Shown piece by piece: positions 18,411-27,487 of a DNA stretch of 64,000 bases (positions are counted from its first letter, which is position 1; the number at the start of each line of letters is the position of its first letter). The translations under genes were made by a program, and so were the position numbers. The notes under the pieces are model-generated. The model saw only the letters and a list, made by a program, of their open reading frames with translations. It had not been told where the DNA came from and did not search any database. The DNA lies in NCBI GenBank assembly GCA_003443635.1, contig CP031964.1:2450321-2514320 (forward strand). Reading direction: 5' to 3'. The DNA is from Flavobacteriaceae bacterium. GTDB taxonomy: Bacteria > Bacteroidota > Bacteroidia > Flavobacteriales > Flavobacteriaceae.

Positions 18411-18949
18411 ATTTCTGAATGTTTTAATAATTTATTTAATTTTTTTAGCCCTCTGCATGTTTTTATTCTCGCATTATTAATTGTAATATTTTCTACATTA
18501 GCAATATCTTCATAACTCATTTCGAGAAGATAATACATGCTTATTATGTTTCTCTCTGAAGGACTGAGTTTTGAAATAGCACAGTATAAGAGTTCATCTC
18601 TTTGAGCTATTTCTATAGGTAGAACTATGTTTGTTTGCTCTTCATCTACTGCTTGAAAATGGATAGAAGTATATGATCTTTTAATTTTTTTAAAATGATC
18701 TTTAATTAAATTATTTGAAATTTGATAAATCCATGAACGAGTCTTAAACCCACCTTTAAATGTATGACTGTACTTATCAATTCTTACAAATGTCTCCATA
18801 AGTAAATCATTACTCGTATCATAATCAAGCGTCACTCGCATAAAGTGATTAAAGAGTATTGTTTTATACTTTTCATATAAAACTCCAAGCATCCTCATAT
18901 CTTTTTCGGATATTCTCTTGATTATTTCTTCTTCTGTTTCGACATTCAT
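18407..18949 (-). CDS. ECF RNA polymerase sigma factor
   Basis: A 180-aa sigma-70 family protein of the extracytoplasmic-function type. Region 2 is seen in DLLMETFVRIDKYSHTF ... TRSWIYQISNNLIKDHFKK, and region 4 in LSPSERNIISMYYLLEMSYEDIANV. It heads a five-gene operon (sigma, anti-sigma, DUF4097-like, serine hydrolase, S41 peptidase). ECF operons usually autoregulate; the promoter should be in 18950-19100. The protein is clearly different from the sigma factor at 23887, so the two operons are not recent duplicates. Confidence 0.92.
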   Translation of the reverse strand: MNVETEEEIIKRISEKDMRMLGVLYEKYKTILFNHFMRVTLDYDTSNDLLMETFVRIDKYSHTFKGGFKTRSWIYQISNNLIKDHFKKIKRSYTSIHFQAVDEEQTNIVLPIEIAQRDELLYCAISKLSPSERNIISMYYLLEMSYEDIANVENITINNARIKTCRGLKKLNKLLKHSEI

Positions 18950-19618
18950 ATATAATATACTTTATCAAACGATATTCATTTCAAAAAAAATGATTGCTAA
19001 CAAAATATGATGTGATAGTATTAAGAATTTTATTCTTGCATGTCAATATTCATGCTCTATATTATTGTGGAATATTATGTTATAATTTCACCAAAATATC
19101 TGTCCCCTTTTTTTATTTAAAGCACACATCGAAATGATATAATTTATTTTGTAAAGCATATTCAATCTTTAGTGATAAATGTAAGTCCATATTTATTATG
19201 TTGGGTACTTATTAACTCAGGTTCAAATACTTTCTTGACCTTAACATGACATTTATGAAAAAAAGCATGGTAAATAGGATGTATATATTTGATTTCGACA
19301 TTAAAACATATGCCATTCAGAATAATGCATATAAGGAAAGAAAAAAGTTTTTATCTACGGATAGAAGAGATGTAAACTTACCTTTTTTGAGATTCAACCT
19401 TCTTTTTATGTTATTTTGAGAAATATTAGTTATGGTATTTAATGGCCTATCAATTTCTAATAAAAAGATTATCAAATGAATACTTCAAAAGTTAGAGACA
19501 AAAAAGACTTTGATATAAATGAAACAATAAAAGAACAAACTTTATGTCTCTTTTGAAAAGAGTAAATATGTATATTATTTTTTAAAATAAAATATCGTTG
19601 ACCTCTATTTGATGATTT
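18950..19618. other. Intergenic region between sigma operon and LytTR gene
   Basis: About 670 AT-rich bases. The left part should carry the promoter of the sigma operon. On the minus strand, about 19165-19340, a stop-free frame without an ATG reads LICIILNGICFN ... FEPELISTQHNKYGLTFITKD then stop; it may be a relic. A plus-strand 57-aa frame with an ATG at about 19247 overlaps it. I recognise neither. No RNA gene or repeat was seen. Confidence 0.35.
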
Positions 19619-20329
19619 TTAAAAACTATCTTTTTTTAAACGACTGTTGAGCTCTTCTCTATATATAGCACCAATTGGGATCTTATGTTTACCAATAGTA
19701 ATTTTATTAACTTCTAAAATATCAATTTTATCTAACGGCACCACATAAGATTTATGTATCCTTATAAAAGATGTTTCTGGTATTAATTTAAATACATCAT
19801 TCATCGAAGACCTGATTAGAATGATTTTTTCTTTAGCAGTATAGATCTCAAGGTAATTGCCATCTTTTTTTAAATATAAAATGTCGTCTAATCTTAATTT
19901 GTGTGTTTTACTCCCAGACTTTATTAAAGTGTATTGACTATCATATTGAATTTCATTTTGTAAATCAACTATTTCTGACAGTGAAGATTTATATCTATTA
20001 ATAGCTCTTAAAAACTTTTCAAATGAAATAGGTTTTAAAAGATAATCTAGAACATCAAAATCATAGCTTTCTAAGGCATATTCACTGTAAGCAGTTGTTA
20101 TTATTATTTTAGGTTTTTTGGTTAATAATTTTAACAACTCAATACCATTTAAATTAGGCATATTAATATCTAAAAAAATAAGATCTGGATTAAGTTTTGG
20201 TAATTCATCTATCGCATCAATGCCATCTTTACAATAGCCTATTAATGTAATATCATTTAATTTTTCGATATAACGCTCTAGCACATTTTTAGCTTTAGGC
20301 TCATCTTCTATAATTACACAGTTTATCAT
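19619..20329 (-). CDS. LytTR family response regulator
   Basis: A 236-aa two-component regulator. The receiver domain (1-120) has the acidic pair IEDE, the phospho-acceptor Asp in LIFLDINMP (about 55) and Lys in LLKPIS. The LytTR DNA-binding domain (about 135-236) contains LKKDGNYLEIY and SFIRIHKSYVVPLDKI. The gene is 6 bp downstream of its kinase and closes an operon of serine hydrolase, SRPBCC protein, kinase, regulator. A broken partial copy of its output domain lies at 13701-14082. Confidence 0.93.
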   Translation of the reverse strand: MINCVIIEDEPKAKNVLERYIEKLNDITLIGYCKDGIDAIDELPKLNPDLIFLDINMPNLNGIELLKLLTKKPKIIITTAYSEYALESYDFDVLDYLLKPISFEKFLRAINRYKSSLSEIVDLQNEIQYDSQYTLIKSGSKTHKLRLDDILYLKKDGNYLEIYTAKEKIILIRSSMNDVFKLIPETSFIRIHKSYVVPLDKIDILEVNKITIGKHKIPIGAIYREELNSRLKKDSF

Positions 20330-20335
20330 TTTTTA

Positions 20336-21412
20336 TTATAGATTTAAAATTAAAGTGGCTATGAATATTTTATCATCATCTTGTATTATAAACTTATGAC
20401 TCTTAGGATATAGCAATTCCAGTCTTTTTTTGAGAGTACTTATCCCTATCCCTCCTTCATTTTGAGCTATACTTTTAGTATTGCGAAATATCTTATTCTC
20501 AACATTAAAGAATAATCTATTGTCATTGTATTTTAAATTAATCTTTATAATAGATTCTTCTGATAAATTAACACCATGCTTAAAAGCATTTTCAACGAAA
20601 GGGATAAGTAAAAAAGGTTTTATAAGTACACTATTAAAATCGCCTTGAATTTTAAAATTTACCTTTAATTTTTTTTCATCAGAAAATCTTAGTTTTTGTA
20701 AATCAATGAACTGCTCTATAAAGGCTATCTCTTTTTCTATCAAGATATCTTTTTCCTTATTTTCATATAGCATATAACGTAATAGATCGGATAATTTCAA
20801 AATACTTTTAGAAACTTCTTCTGCTTCATATTCTTGCGATAAGGAATATACATTGTTAAGTGTATTAAATAAGAAATGAGGATTGATCTGATATTTTAAA
20901 AAAGCTAATTCTGTATGTAACTGATTTTTTTCCATTGTCAACACCTTCTTATCAAGAGTCATCCATTCACTAATAAAAATAAATAATGAAATAAGAATAA
21001 AGAGAATAACATATTCAATAAGATTTGCTCTGACCCATAGGCTAAGAAAGGCATCGTACCTATCATATCGACTTGAAAAATAGAAGATGTCAAAAATATA
21101 TTCTATAACAAAAACCAAGATAAAACTTAGTATTCCTAAAATTACAAACCACTTATTTTTGGCATTTAAAAATCTTCGATAAAGAAATAGGGTTATAAAA
21201 TAAGAAAGAACTATTTTAAAAATAGTTCCAAAAAGGATTAAAGGAAGTGGACTTATCGCATTTTCACTATACTCTTGGGTAGTTACCGTGCCATCTTGGA
21301 GTAAAATACTATCAACTTCTACAATTCCATCTATATAAGGAGTTATAAGCCTAAAAAACAGTACCCAACATATCCAAAAAATGATATGAAAAATGATTTT
21401 TATTTTGTTCAT
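20336..21412 (-). CDS. LytS-type sensor histidine kinase
   Basis: A 358-aa membrane kinase of the His_kinase (LytS/YehU) family. The N-terminal 160 residues hold about four transmembrane helices. A coiled stretch (KKVLTMEKNQLHTELAFLKY) leads to the phospho-acceptor box QINPHFLFNTLNNVYSL, followed by an ATPase domain with PFVENAFKHG (N box) and GGIGISTLKKRLELLYP (G box). An extracytoplasmic loop near residues 25-60 could sense the signal. It works with the LytTR regulator 6 bp downstream. Confidence 0.93.
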   Translation of the reverse strand: MNKIKIIFHIIFWICWVLFFRLITPYIDGIVEVDSILLQDGTVTTQEYSENAISPLPLILFGTIFKIVLSYFITLFLYRRFLNAKNKWFVILGILSFILVFVIEYIFDIFYFSSRYDRYDAFLSLWVRANLIEYVILFILISLFIFISEWMTLDKKVLTMEKNQLHTELAFLKYQINPHFLFNTLNNVYSLSQEYEAEEVSKSILKLSDLLRYMLYENKEKDILIEKEIAFIEQFIDLQKLRFSDEKKLKVNFKIQGDFNSVLIKPFLLIPFVENAFKHGVNLSEESIIKINLKYNDNRLFFNVENKIFRNTKSIAQNEGGIGISTLKKRLELLYPKSHKFIIQDDDKIFIATLILNL

Positions 21413-21429
21413 ATTCCTTAAATATAAGA

Positions 21430-21870
21430 TTATGATTTATTATACAAAATTGCTTTTAAATTATCGCAGTCTTGTTGAATAGCTTTTAATAGTAATTTTC
21501 TTATTATTGTAGAAGACCATTTTAAGAAAATATTATTTACTGTTTCATTAATAAATATATCTAGATGACAACCTCCATCTAAATTAGACTTTACAGATAT
21601 TTTTTGTGTGATTTGGCATGAAGAATCAATTGATACTATTGTAAACGATTCATTCTTTTTATAATCAGCTACAAAAAAATAGAAATGAATTTTTGCAAAT
21701 AGAAATTTAATTTTCTGCTCAAAAACAAGCCCTTTTTTTATATCATCCCCATTAACATAAGCTGTGCTTATAACTCTCTTTTTCCATTGATGATCATTTA
21801 AAGGGCTTGAAATATATGTGAATACTTTTTCTAAAGAATTCTCAATATCAACTTCATAACTAACTGTCAT
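21430..21870 (-). CDS. SRPBCC-like small protein
   Basis: A 146-aa cytoplasmic protein. Its start (SYEVDIENSLEKVFTYISSP) and the pattern LNDHQWKKRVISTAYVNG are typical of the START/SRPBCC helix-grip fold (polyketide-cyclase or hydrophobic-ligand type). No signal peptide is present. It lies between the serine hydrolase gene and the kinase gene, with 17 bp on each side, in a tight operon. A role in ligand binding for the two-component system is possible but unproven. Confidence 0.7.
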   Translation of the reverse strand: MTVSYEVDIENSLEKVFTYISSPLNDHQWKKRVISTAYVNGDDIKKGLVFEQKIKFLFAKIHFYFFVADYKKNESFTIVSIDSSCQITQKISVKSNLDGGCHLDIFINETVNNIFLKWSSTIIRKLLLKAIQQDCDNLKAILYNKS

Positions 21871-21887
21871 TATATGTTTTAAAATTG

Positions 21888-23675
21888 TTAATCACTTATA
21901 CCCAAGCTGGTAATTTTATTATCTACATCTGATATTTTAAGAGTAATCTTAAGAACTTGATTATTTTTTTTAAGTTTTGAGTTTATTGTGATAGAATTAT
22001 CATCTAAATCGACTAATTCCACATCATCATTAAAACCTCCACTAAAATTTTTCAAAAAATTATAGTGCCCATCAACACCTTCATGTCTTTCTAAAAAACC
22101 TCTCTCAAAATTATCACTGATATATTTTTTTAATTCAGATTCATTACCCGAAAGCGCTTGCAAAAATTCCATTAGCTTATTTTCTACTGGAGAAAAACCT
22201 TCCGAAGAATTACCCTCTACAACCTTATTAATTACATCTCCTCCAAATGGGGATAAACCAATACCATCAATTTTAAATGGAGGTGAGGTTACAAACTCTA
22301 TTTCTAAAGCATAATTTTCGTTTGTCTTTTTACTTCCTACCAATACCTTTAAAAAACCCATTCTATTCTCTAAAGTTTCTAGAACTTCAAACCCTCCTTC
22401 TCTTTCTCGTATTGTTTTGAGAAATTCAACATGCCCTTCTAATCCATGATCACTAATAAAACTTTCTGAAAAATTATTTTTCACATAAGATGTCAAATTC
22501 CCTTCTGATATGACTTCCAGGAATTCATTAAGTTTTGCTTCTTTTGGAGATGCATTTCCCCCACTATTTTGACTTTGTGTTCTAACAGAATTATTGTCTT
22601 GTTCAAGCCCTTCGCCTCTTATTAGCCAAGAAAGGAGGTTTCTAAACACTTCTTCTGGAACATTAAATTTGCCTGTGTTTGATGAAACCACTACAGCTAA
22701 TTGCTCTATTGGATAATCTGCAATAGATGACGTAAAACCATAAGAAGAACCTCCAGCTCTTATTAATGCTGTTGTTCCTCTAGGAGTTGGGTTTTTAAGC
22801 TGTAGTTGATCAAATAAAGCAGTATGTTTTTTATCTAAAACTTTTCCTCCTTTAATAGCTTCTAACCATTGTGAAACACCTTCTGCAGAAGTTACTAGAC
22901 CTCCTGCTCCCATAATACCCCATTCTGGTTCAGGCCAATACACTGGTGAATTTCTTTTGCCATGACTTAACATATCATATCCAATAGCCACTTTATTTTC
23001 TTCCCAGTGGTCATCACTATAGAAACCATGTATAGATATGTCTTTTGGAACTATATATTTCATAATAAAATCTTGATACGATAATTTTGATCTTTCTTCA
23101 ATAATCATTGCCAGTACAGTATAACCAGAATTTGAGTATTCATTAGCCGTTCCAGGTTCAAAGTTTAGTTTATGATTTAAGATTGCCGTTCTTGCATTCT
23201 CTTTTGATATGCGATCAAAATCACCATGTGCACCCGGTACATATTCAGGAAGACCAGACGACATCTCTAAAAGCTGTTGAACTGTAATTTTAGTTTTATC
23301 GGTAGGTACACTTTTGAAAATGTTGTCTAGTGACTCATCTAATGTAAGCTTACCCTGTTCAATAAGTTTTATAATTGCAGCCTTAGTATATAGTTTAGTT
23401 AAAGAACCTATATCAAATGCTGTATTTTTATTATTTGAAATTTGATTCTCCCTATCTGCATACCCATAACCTTTGTTAAGTAAAGTTTTTCCCTTATATG
23501 AAATATAGGCCTGACCGGAAAAATCTTTTTCTTTCTCTAAACCATCTAAAAATTGTTTAGCTTTATCAATATGCAAATCTAAGTTTACTGAGCCTGATTT
23601 ATTTTGAGCACAGGATACTGATATTAAAAAAGCACAGTAAACTCCTGCCATTAATAATACTTTAAATGTTTTCAT
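21888..23675 (-). CDS. Class C serine hydrolase lipoprotein with tandem C-terminal repeats
   Basis: A 595-aa lipoprotein (lipobox LISVSC, Cys22). The hydrolase fold spans about 30-355, with SLTK at 91-94 and YSN at 181-183; GGSSYGF around 308 replaces a simple HxG. From about 375 there are two tandem units of roughly 100-110 aa, each opening S(P)xExKLxEFL and containing a NFxxxF(I/L)xxHEGVxGHxxFLK-type stretch (for example NNFSESFISDHGLEGHVEFL and DNFERGFLERHEGVDGHYNF). The same DUF3471-like or NTF2-like module is duplicated. It is the first gene of the operon that ends with the LytS/LytTR pair. Confidence 0.87.
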   Translation of the reverse strand: MKTFKVLLMAGVYCAFLISVSCAQNKSGSVNLDLHIDKAKQFLDGLEKEKDFSGQAYISYKGKTLLNKGYGYADRENQISNNKNTAFDIGSLTKLYTKAAIIKLIEQGKLTLDESLDNIFKSVPTDKTKITVQQLLEMSSGLPEYVPGAHGDFDRISKENARTAILNHKLNFEPGTANEYSNSGYTVLAMIIEERSKLSYQDFIMKYIVPKDISIHGFYSDDHWEENKVAIGYDMLSHGKRNSPVYWPEPEWGIMGAGGLVTSAEGVSQWLEAIKGGKVLDKKHTALFDQLQLKNPTPRGTTALIRAGGSSYGFTSSIADYPIEQLAVVVSSNTGKFNVPEEVFRNLLSWLIRGEGLEQDNNSVRTQSQNSGGNASPKEAKLNEFLEVISEGNLTSYVKNNFSESFISDHGLEGHVEFLKTIREREGGFEVLETLENRMGFLKVLVGSKKTNENYALEIEFVTSPPFKIDGIGLSPFGGDVINKVVEGNSSEGFSPVENKLMEFLQALSGNESELKKYISDNFERGFLERHEGVDGHYNFLKNFSGGFNDDVELVDLDDNSITINSKLKKNNQVLKITLKISDVDNKITSLGISD

Positions 23676-23886
23676 AGTAAAAAAAATTAATTACTAAACA
23701 AAGAACAAACAAACATTATATGGTTGCACTTATTTGTTATAAATTGGCTAAGGATAGGTACAAACTTTTTGAAAATGATATTGACGAGATTCTCAATATG
23801 CCATATTTATTAGCTTGACAGTCAATTTTCATAATCTTTTTAATGTTTTCATAAATTAAAAGTCTACTTAATATATTAAGACTGGT

Positions 23887-24390
23887 ATGCTTGAACAAAA
23901 TTTTAAAAAAACTTTTTTACCACTAATGGATCAATGGTTTAGATTTTCATTAGCTATGGTTGGTAGTAAAGAAGAAGCAGAAGATATTGTTCAAGAAGTA
24001 CTTATTAAATTATGGAAGAGAAAACGGCAAATGAATGATGTCAAGAATATTAAGGCCTATAGTTTACAGATGGTAAAAAATCTGTCATATGATAAAATGA
24101 AAAAAAGAAAACCTGTACTCTCTCTAGAAAAGTATGATTATGATTCAAGCTTATATACTATAGAAGATAAAATTTTTGCTAAGGATGAAGTAGTTCTTAT
24201 CAAAAATCTTATTGATAAGCTCACTATTAGACAGAAAGAGATTTTTGTATTAAAAGATATTGAAGGACTTAGTTATGACGAGGTTGTTGAAATCACAAAT
24301 TTAGATATTCGAAATGTAAGAGCAACACTTTCTATGGCCAGAAAAAGAATAAAGGATTTATATGCCAAAATTGTATCAGATGGAAAATAA
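23887..24390 (+). CDS. ECF RNA polymerase sigma factor
   Basis: A 167-aa ECF-type sigma factor. Region 2 contains EAEDIVQEVLIKLWKRK and region 4 contains LTIRQKEIFVLKDIEGLSYDE. It heads the second sigma operon (anti-sigma, DUF4097-like, serine hydrolase) on the plus strand, divergent from 21888-23675 across 211 bp. The start ATG at 23887 follows a spaced TATTAAG stretch. It is distant in sequence from the sigma factor at 18407. Confidence 0.92.
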   Translation: MLEQNFKKTFLPLMDQWFRFSLAMVGSKEEAEDIVQEVLIKLWKRKRQMNDVKNIKAYSLQMVKNLSYDKMKKRKPVLSLEKYDYDSSLYTIEDKIFAKDEVVLIKNLIDKLTIRQKEIFVLKDIEGLSYDEVVEITNLDIRNVRATLSMARKRIKDLYAKIVSDGK

Positions 24391-24922
24391 AATCACTAAA
24401 AAACAATTGAATGATTTCTTTAAAGCATCACTTAATGATAAAGAAGAGGGTGTTATAAAAGAAATAATAAAGAACGACAATACATTACCTTATAAAAAAC
24501 TTGAGACTTATAGAGACATTAAGCTTGATGATAAAATGTCATTTTTTGAAGGTGTTCAAAAACAATCAAATTATAAAACCTCTATTTACTATATGTCAGC
24601 AATAGCAGCTTCTATCGTATTATTTGTTGTTATTGGTTTTTTATTTAAGAAGGACACCGATAATAACTTAATGGCTAATTGGGATACTTATACTACCATA
24701 GAAAAACTTAGATCATTGAATCAAATTAATATTGAATCTAATGCTATTTTGGAACCATTACAATTAGTTTCTTTTTATGAAAATGAAACGAATGTTAATG
24801 TAAAGCTTCAAATTTTAGATTGCTTAAAACAAATAGATTCTAAAGAAATAGACTTTAACAAATTACTAAAGAAAGAAACGATTCCTATGGCACAATTGGC
24901 GCTTGCTAATTTGAAAAATTAA
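24380..24922 (+). CDS. Membrane anti-sigma factor, periplasmic HEAT-like domain
   Basis: I place the start at ATG 24380 (MENKITKKQLNDFF); a longer frame from 24362 would add six unlikely residues. The protein has 180 aa: a cytoplasmic part (1-65), one transmembrane helix (YYMSAIAASIVLFVVIGFLF) and a periplasmic part of about 95 aa with helical repeats. It overlaps the sigma gene by 11 bp, as sigma/anti-sigma pairs often do. The periplasmic part resembles that of 17760-18410, including a P..VQxALxxL-type motif. Confidence 0.8.
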   Translation: MENKITKKQLNDFFKASLNDKEEGVIKEIIKNDNTLPYKKLETYRDIKLDDKMSFFEGVQKQSNYKTSIYYMSAIAASIVLFVVIGFLFKKDTDNNLMANWDTYTTIEKLRSLNQINIESNAILEPLQLVSFYENETNVNVKLQILDCLKQIDSKEIDFNKLLKKETIPMAQLALANLKN

Positions 24923-24934
24923 ACATTGTATAAA

Positions 24935-25726
24935 ATGAAATTCAAATTAACTATAATAAATACTATTCTGCTGTTAGCATTGAGTAACTTAACATTCTCT
25001 CAAGAAAATAAGACTATAACCAATGTTACAGAAGATCAAATTGAAATATCCTTATATCGAGGAATTATACAATTAGATAGTTGTAAATGTAATAAGGTTC
25101 ACATTGTTCAGCAAATATTAGATTATGATGAATATGATGAAAAGAAAACTATTAGTTTTATTGATGATGATAATGCTAATTTGAAAATAGACAGAACAAA
25201 TAAAAGCATCCTTAAAATATCTAACGAACAAAGTAGAAACATTCAAAAACTAGTAATAACTGTTCCTGAACAGGTCAAAATAAAAATATTAATAAACCAC
25301 TATGGCGAAGTATATTTTAATGGAAGTGCTAATGAGTTGGATGTTCAGATATTTAAAGGACGTGTTCAAGGAACAACTACAAAACCTATTAGTGCATCTG
25401 TTATAAGAGATGGTAGAATTGATTTAAAAGTTGATGGAGGCGCATTTGAATTGGTTTATGCAAGTATATATAATGGTCCTATTAACTTAGAGCTTCAAAA
25501 AAATCTAAGCACTGATTTCGATATTCAAATGGACATAGGCGGCTTTAAAAATTTAACAAACGCTTCATTAAATAAAACAAAAGGACCTAAAGGGGATATT
25601 AAAGAAAATGGGGCAGTAACAAATTTCAATACAAAATATTACAAAGGATATCTTAATTCTAAAAACAAAAATCTAATCACTCTTAAAAATGCTAAGGGAG
25701 ATATCATTATTAAAACTACAAACTGA
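24935..25726 (+). CDS. DUF4097-like exported beta-structure protein
   Basis: Start at ATG 24935 (MKFKLTIINTILLLALSN), preferred over a TTG at 24926. About 263 aa with a signal peptide to LTFSQ. The core repeats short strand units (HYGEVYFNGSANELDVQIFK, VIRDGRIDLKVDGG, SIYNGPINLELQK), and the C-terminus ends in ITLKNAKGDIIIKTT, very like the end of the paralogue at 16996. It overlaps the serine hydrolase start by one base (TGATG). Confidence 0.72.
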   Translation: MKFKLTIINTILLLALSNLTFSQENKTITNVTEDQIEISLYRGIIQLDSCKCNKVHIVQQILDYDEYDEKKTISFIDDDNANLKIDRTNKSILKISNEQSRNIQKLVITVPEQVKIKILINHYGEVYFNGSANELDVQIFKGRVQGTTTKPISASVIRDGRIDLKVDGGAFELVYASIYNGPINLELQKNLSTDFDIQMDIGGFKNLTNASLNKTKGPKGDIKENGAVTNFNTKYYKGYLNSKNKNLITLKNAKGDIIIKTTN

Positions 25727-27459
25727 TGAATTTAAAATATATACTATTGCTATTCATTATTCTTTCAATGAAAGGGTTAAATGCTCAAAATGCTAGATTA
25801 GATTCACTTAATACTTACTTAGATACTGTAGACAAATTTGGGTTTTCGGGGCAAGTTCTAGTTGAACAGAACGGGAAAGTAATTATAAACAGAGCTTTTG
25901 GACAATTATCAGAGAATTCTTCTCAAAACATAACAGATGAAACTCTTTTTGGAATCGCTTCTGTTTCAAAACAATTTACAGCTGCAGCTATTTGTTTATT
26001 AGCTCAACGTGAAAAATTAAAATTTGATGATTCATTGGGCGAATTCTTTTCAGGAGTTCCTAATGATAAATCTAATATAACTATTCATCAATTACTAACA
26101 CATACTTCTGGATTACAGGGTGGTGATCTCATTAGAGATTTTGAAAATATTTCTAAAAAAGAGATGTTGAGTAGAATATTATCATCACAAATGAAAGAGA
26201 AACCTGGAGAAAAATGGAGGTATTCTAATATAGGGTATAATGTACTGGCTTTTATTATCGAAAAAGTGACTGGTGTGTCTTATGAAGAATTTCTTACTAA
26301 AGAGATATTCAATCCATTAAATATGTTACATACCAGAATTATTGGTGGTAAATATTCATGGGAAGGACTAACGGCTGCAAATGCGATAAATGGATCTACT
26401 GATGTAGGTTCACCCATGCAATGGAAATATAATATGAGAACTCTTGGAAGCGGTAATATTGCTTCCACAGTTAGTGACCTCCATAAATGGAATACAGCTT
26501 TGCAAAATTTTACCTTATTAAATAAAGAACTCACAGAACGCTTATTTTATCCACATACTCAAATACAAGGCACTGAATTTTATGGCTATGGCTGGTTTGT
26601 TTTTAAAGATGAAAATGCGAAAACAAAACTAATAGAACACGGTGGAGATTATGAAAAAGGGTTTAATGGGGTTATTTATAAATATCTAGAGAAAGATGTA
26701 ACTATATTTATATTAAGCAATAAGTATGAGCCTTTTGGCGCAAATCTCTCTTCAAGGTGGGCGATATTTTATGCTATAAGAAATTATCTCACTAAAGAGG
26801 TAAATAAGTTGCCTTATATTAATAAGACTATTTCAAATACAAAAAACCCAGATGTTTTAGGAAATTATAAAAATAAGAATCATTCTTCTTCTATTATTAT
26901 TTCCAAAACTCAGAATAGTGATTATAGTTTAGAATTTGAAGGTTTGGATGTTACCAATGAAATCTTTCAAGTGCCAGATTCTATAAAACAACTATCTCAA
27001 AATGCAATAGACAAAACCAACCATTTAGTAAATGAATTGGTTTGGGGGAATTTAGAAGCATATAAAAAAGTTATTGAAAGACCAGATCGTTGGGATATTA
27101 CTTTTGCTCAAGAATGGAGGGATATCATAAAAACAAATGGAGAAATAATTTCTTTTAAAATGATAGCAGCTATACCAAATTTTTATAATGACGGCGTAAA
27201 ATGTATAGTAAAACTTTTTCATGAAAGGGGAACATCTTCTATGACCTTTTCCTGGATGGATTATGGTAGAGATAAGTTATACGAAACAATTCCTAATGAT
27301 GACATTAAACTAAATAGAGTTATGCAAAAAACAAAATCTGGAACATGGGTAATTTATGATTTGTTTACTAAAAAATGGTTAGAAATACTTGTTGATATAC
27401 CAAATAGAAATATAAGAATAGGCCCTCTACTTCTAGAAAAACAACAACTCAAACTCTAG
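25726..27459 (+). CDS. Class C beta-lactamase-fold serine hydrolase
   Basis: A 577-aa exported protein (signal peptide to about residue 20, KGLNAQ). SVSK at 79-82, YSN at 166-168 and EHGGDYEKGF (HGG, about 305) give a complete class C-type active site. The C-terminal 200 residues are an added beta domain of the DUF3471/NTF2-like kind (FHERGTSSMTFSWMDYGRDK). It is the last gene of the second sigma operon; a convergent LytTR regulator gene follows 28 bp downstream. Confidence 0.88.
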   Translation: MNLKYILLLFIILSMKGLNAQNARLDSLNTYLDTVDKFGFSGQVLVEQNGKVIINRAFGQLSENSSQNITDETLFGIASVSKQFTAAAICLLAQREKLKFDDSLGEFFSGVPNDKSNITIHQLLTHTSGLQGGDLIRDFENISKKEMLSRILSSQMKEKPGEKWRYSNIGYNVLAFIIEKVTGVSYEEFLTKEIFNPLNMLHTRIIGGKYSWEGLTAANAINGSTDVGSPMQWKYNMRTLGSGNIASTVSDLHKWNTALQNFTLLNKELTERLFYPHTQIQGTEFYGYGWFVFKDENAKTKLIEHGGDYEKGFNGVIYKYLEKDVTIFILSNKYEPFGANLSSRWAIFYAIRNYLTKEVNKLPYINKTISNTKNPDVLGNYKNKNHSSSIIISKTQNSDYSLEFEGLDVTNEIFQVPDSIKQLSQNAIDKTNHLVNELVWGNLEAYKKVIERPDRWDITFAQEWRDIIKTNGEIISFKMIAAIPNFYNDGVKCIVKLFHERGTSSMTFSWMDYGRDKLYETIPNDDIKLNRVMQKTKSGTWVIYDLFTKKWLEILVDIPNRNIRIGPLLLEKQQLKL

Positions 27460-27487
27460 TTAAAAAAATAAATAGCATAAAATAGAG

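Noticed and set aside
23760-23790. Shared ECF promoter motif (TTTTTGAAAATGATATTGACG near 23768 resembling TTTTTGAAATGAATATCG upstream of 18949)
   Set aside because: The two occurrences lie at different distances from their genes and the match is only about 14 AT-rich positions, so it is not convincing without more copies.
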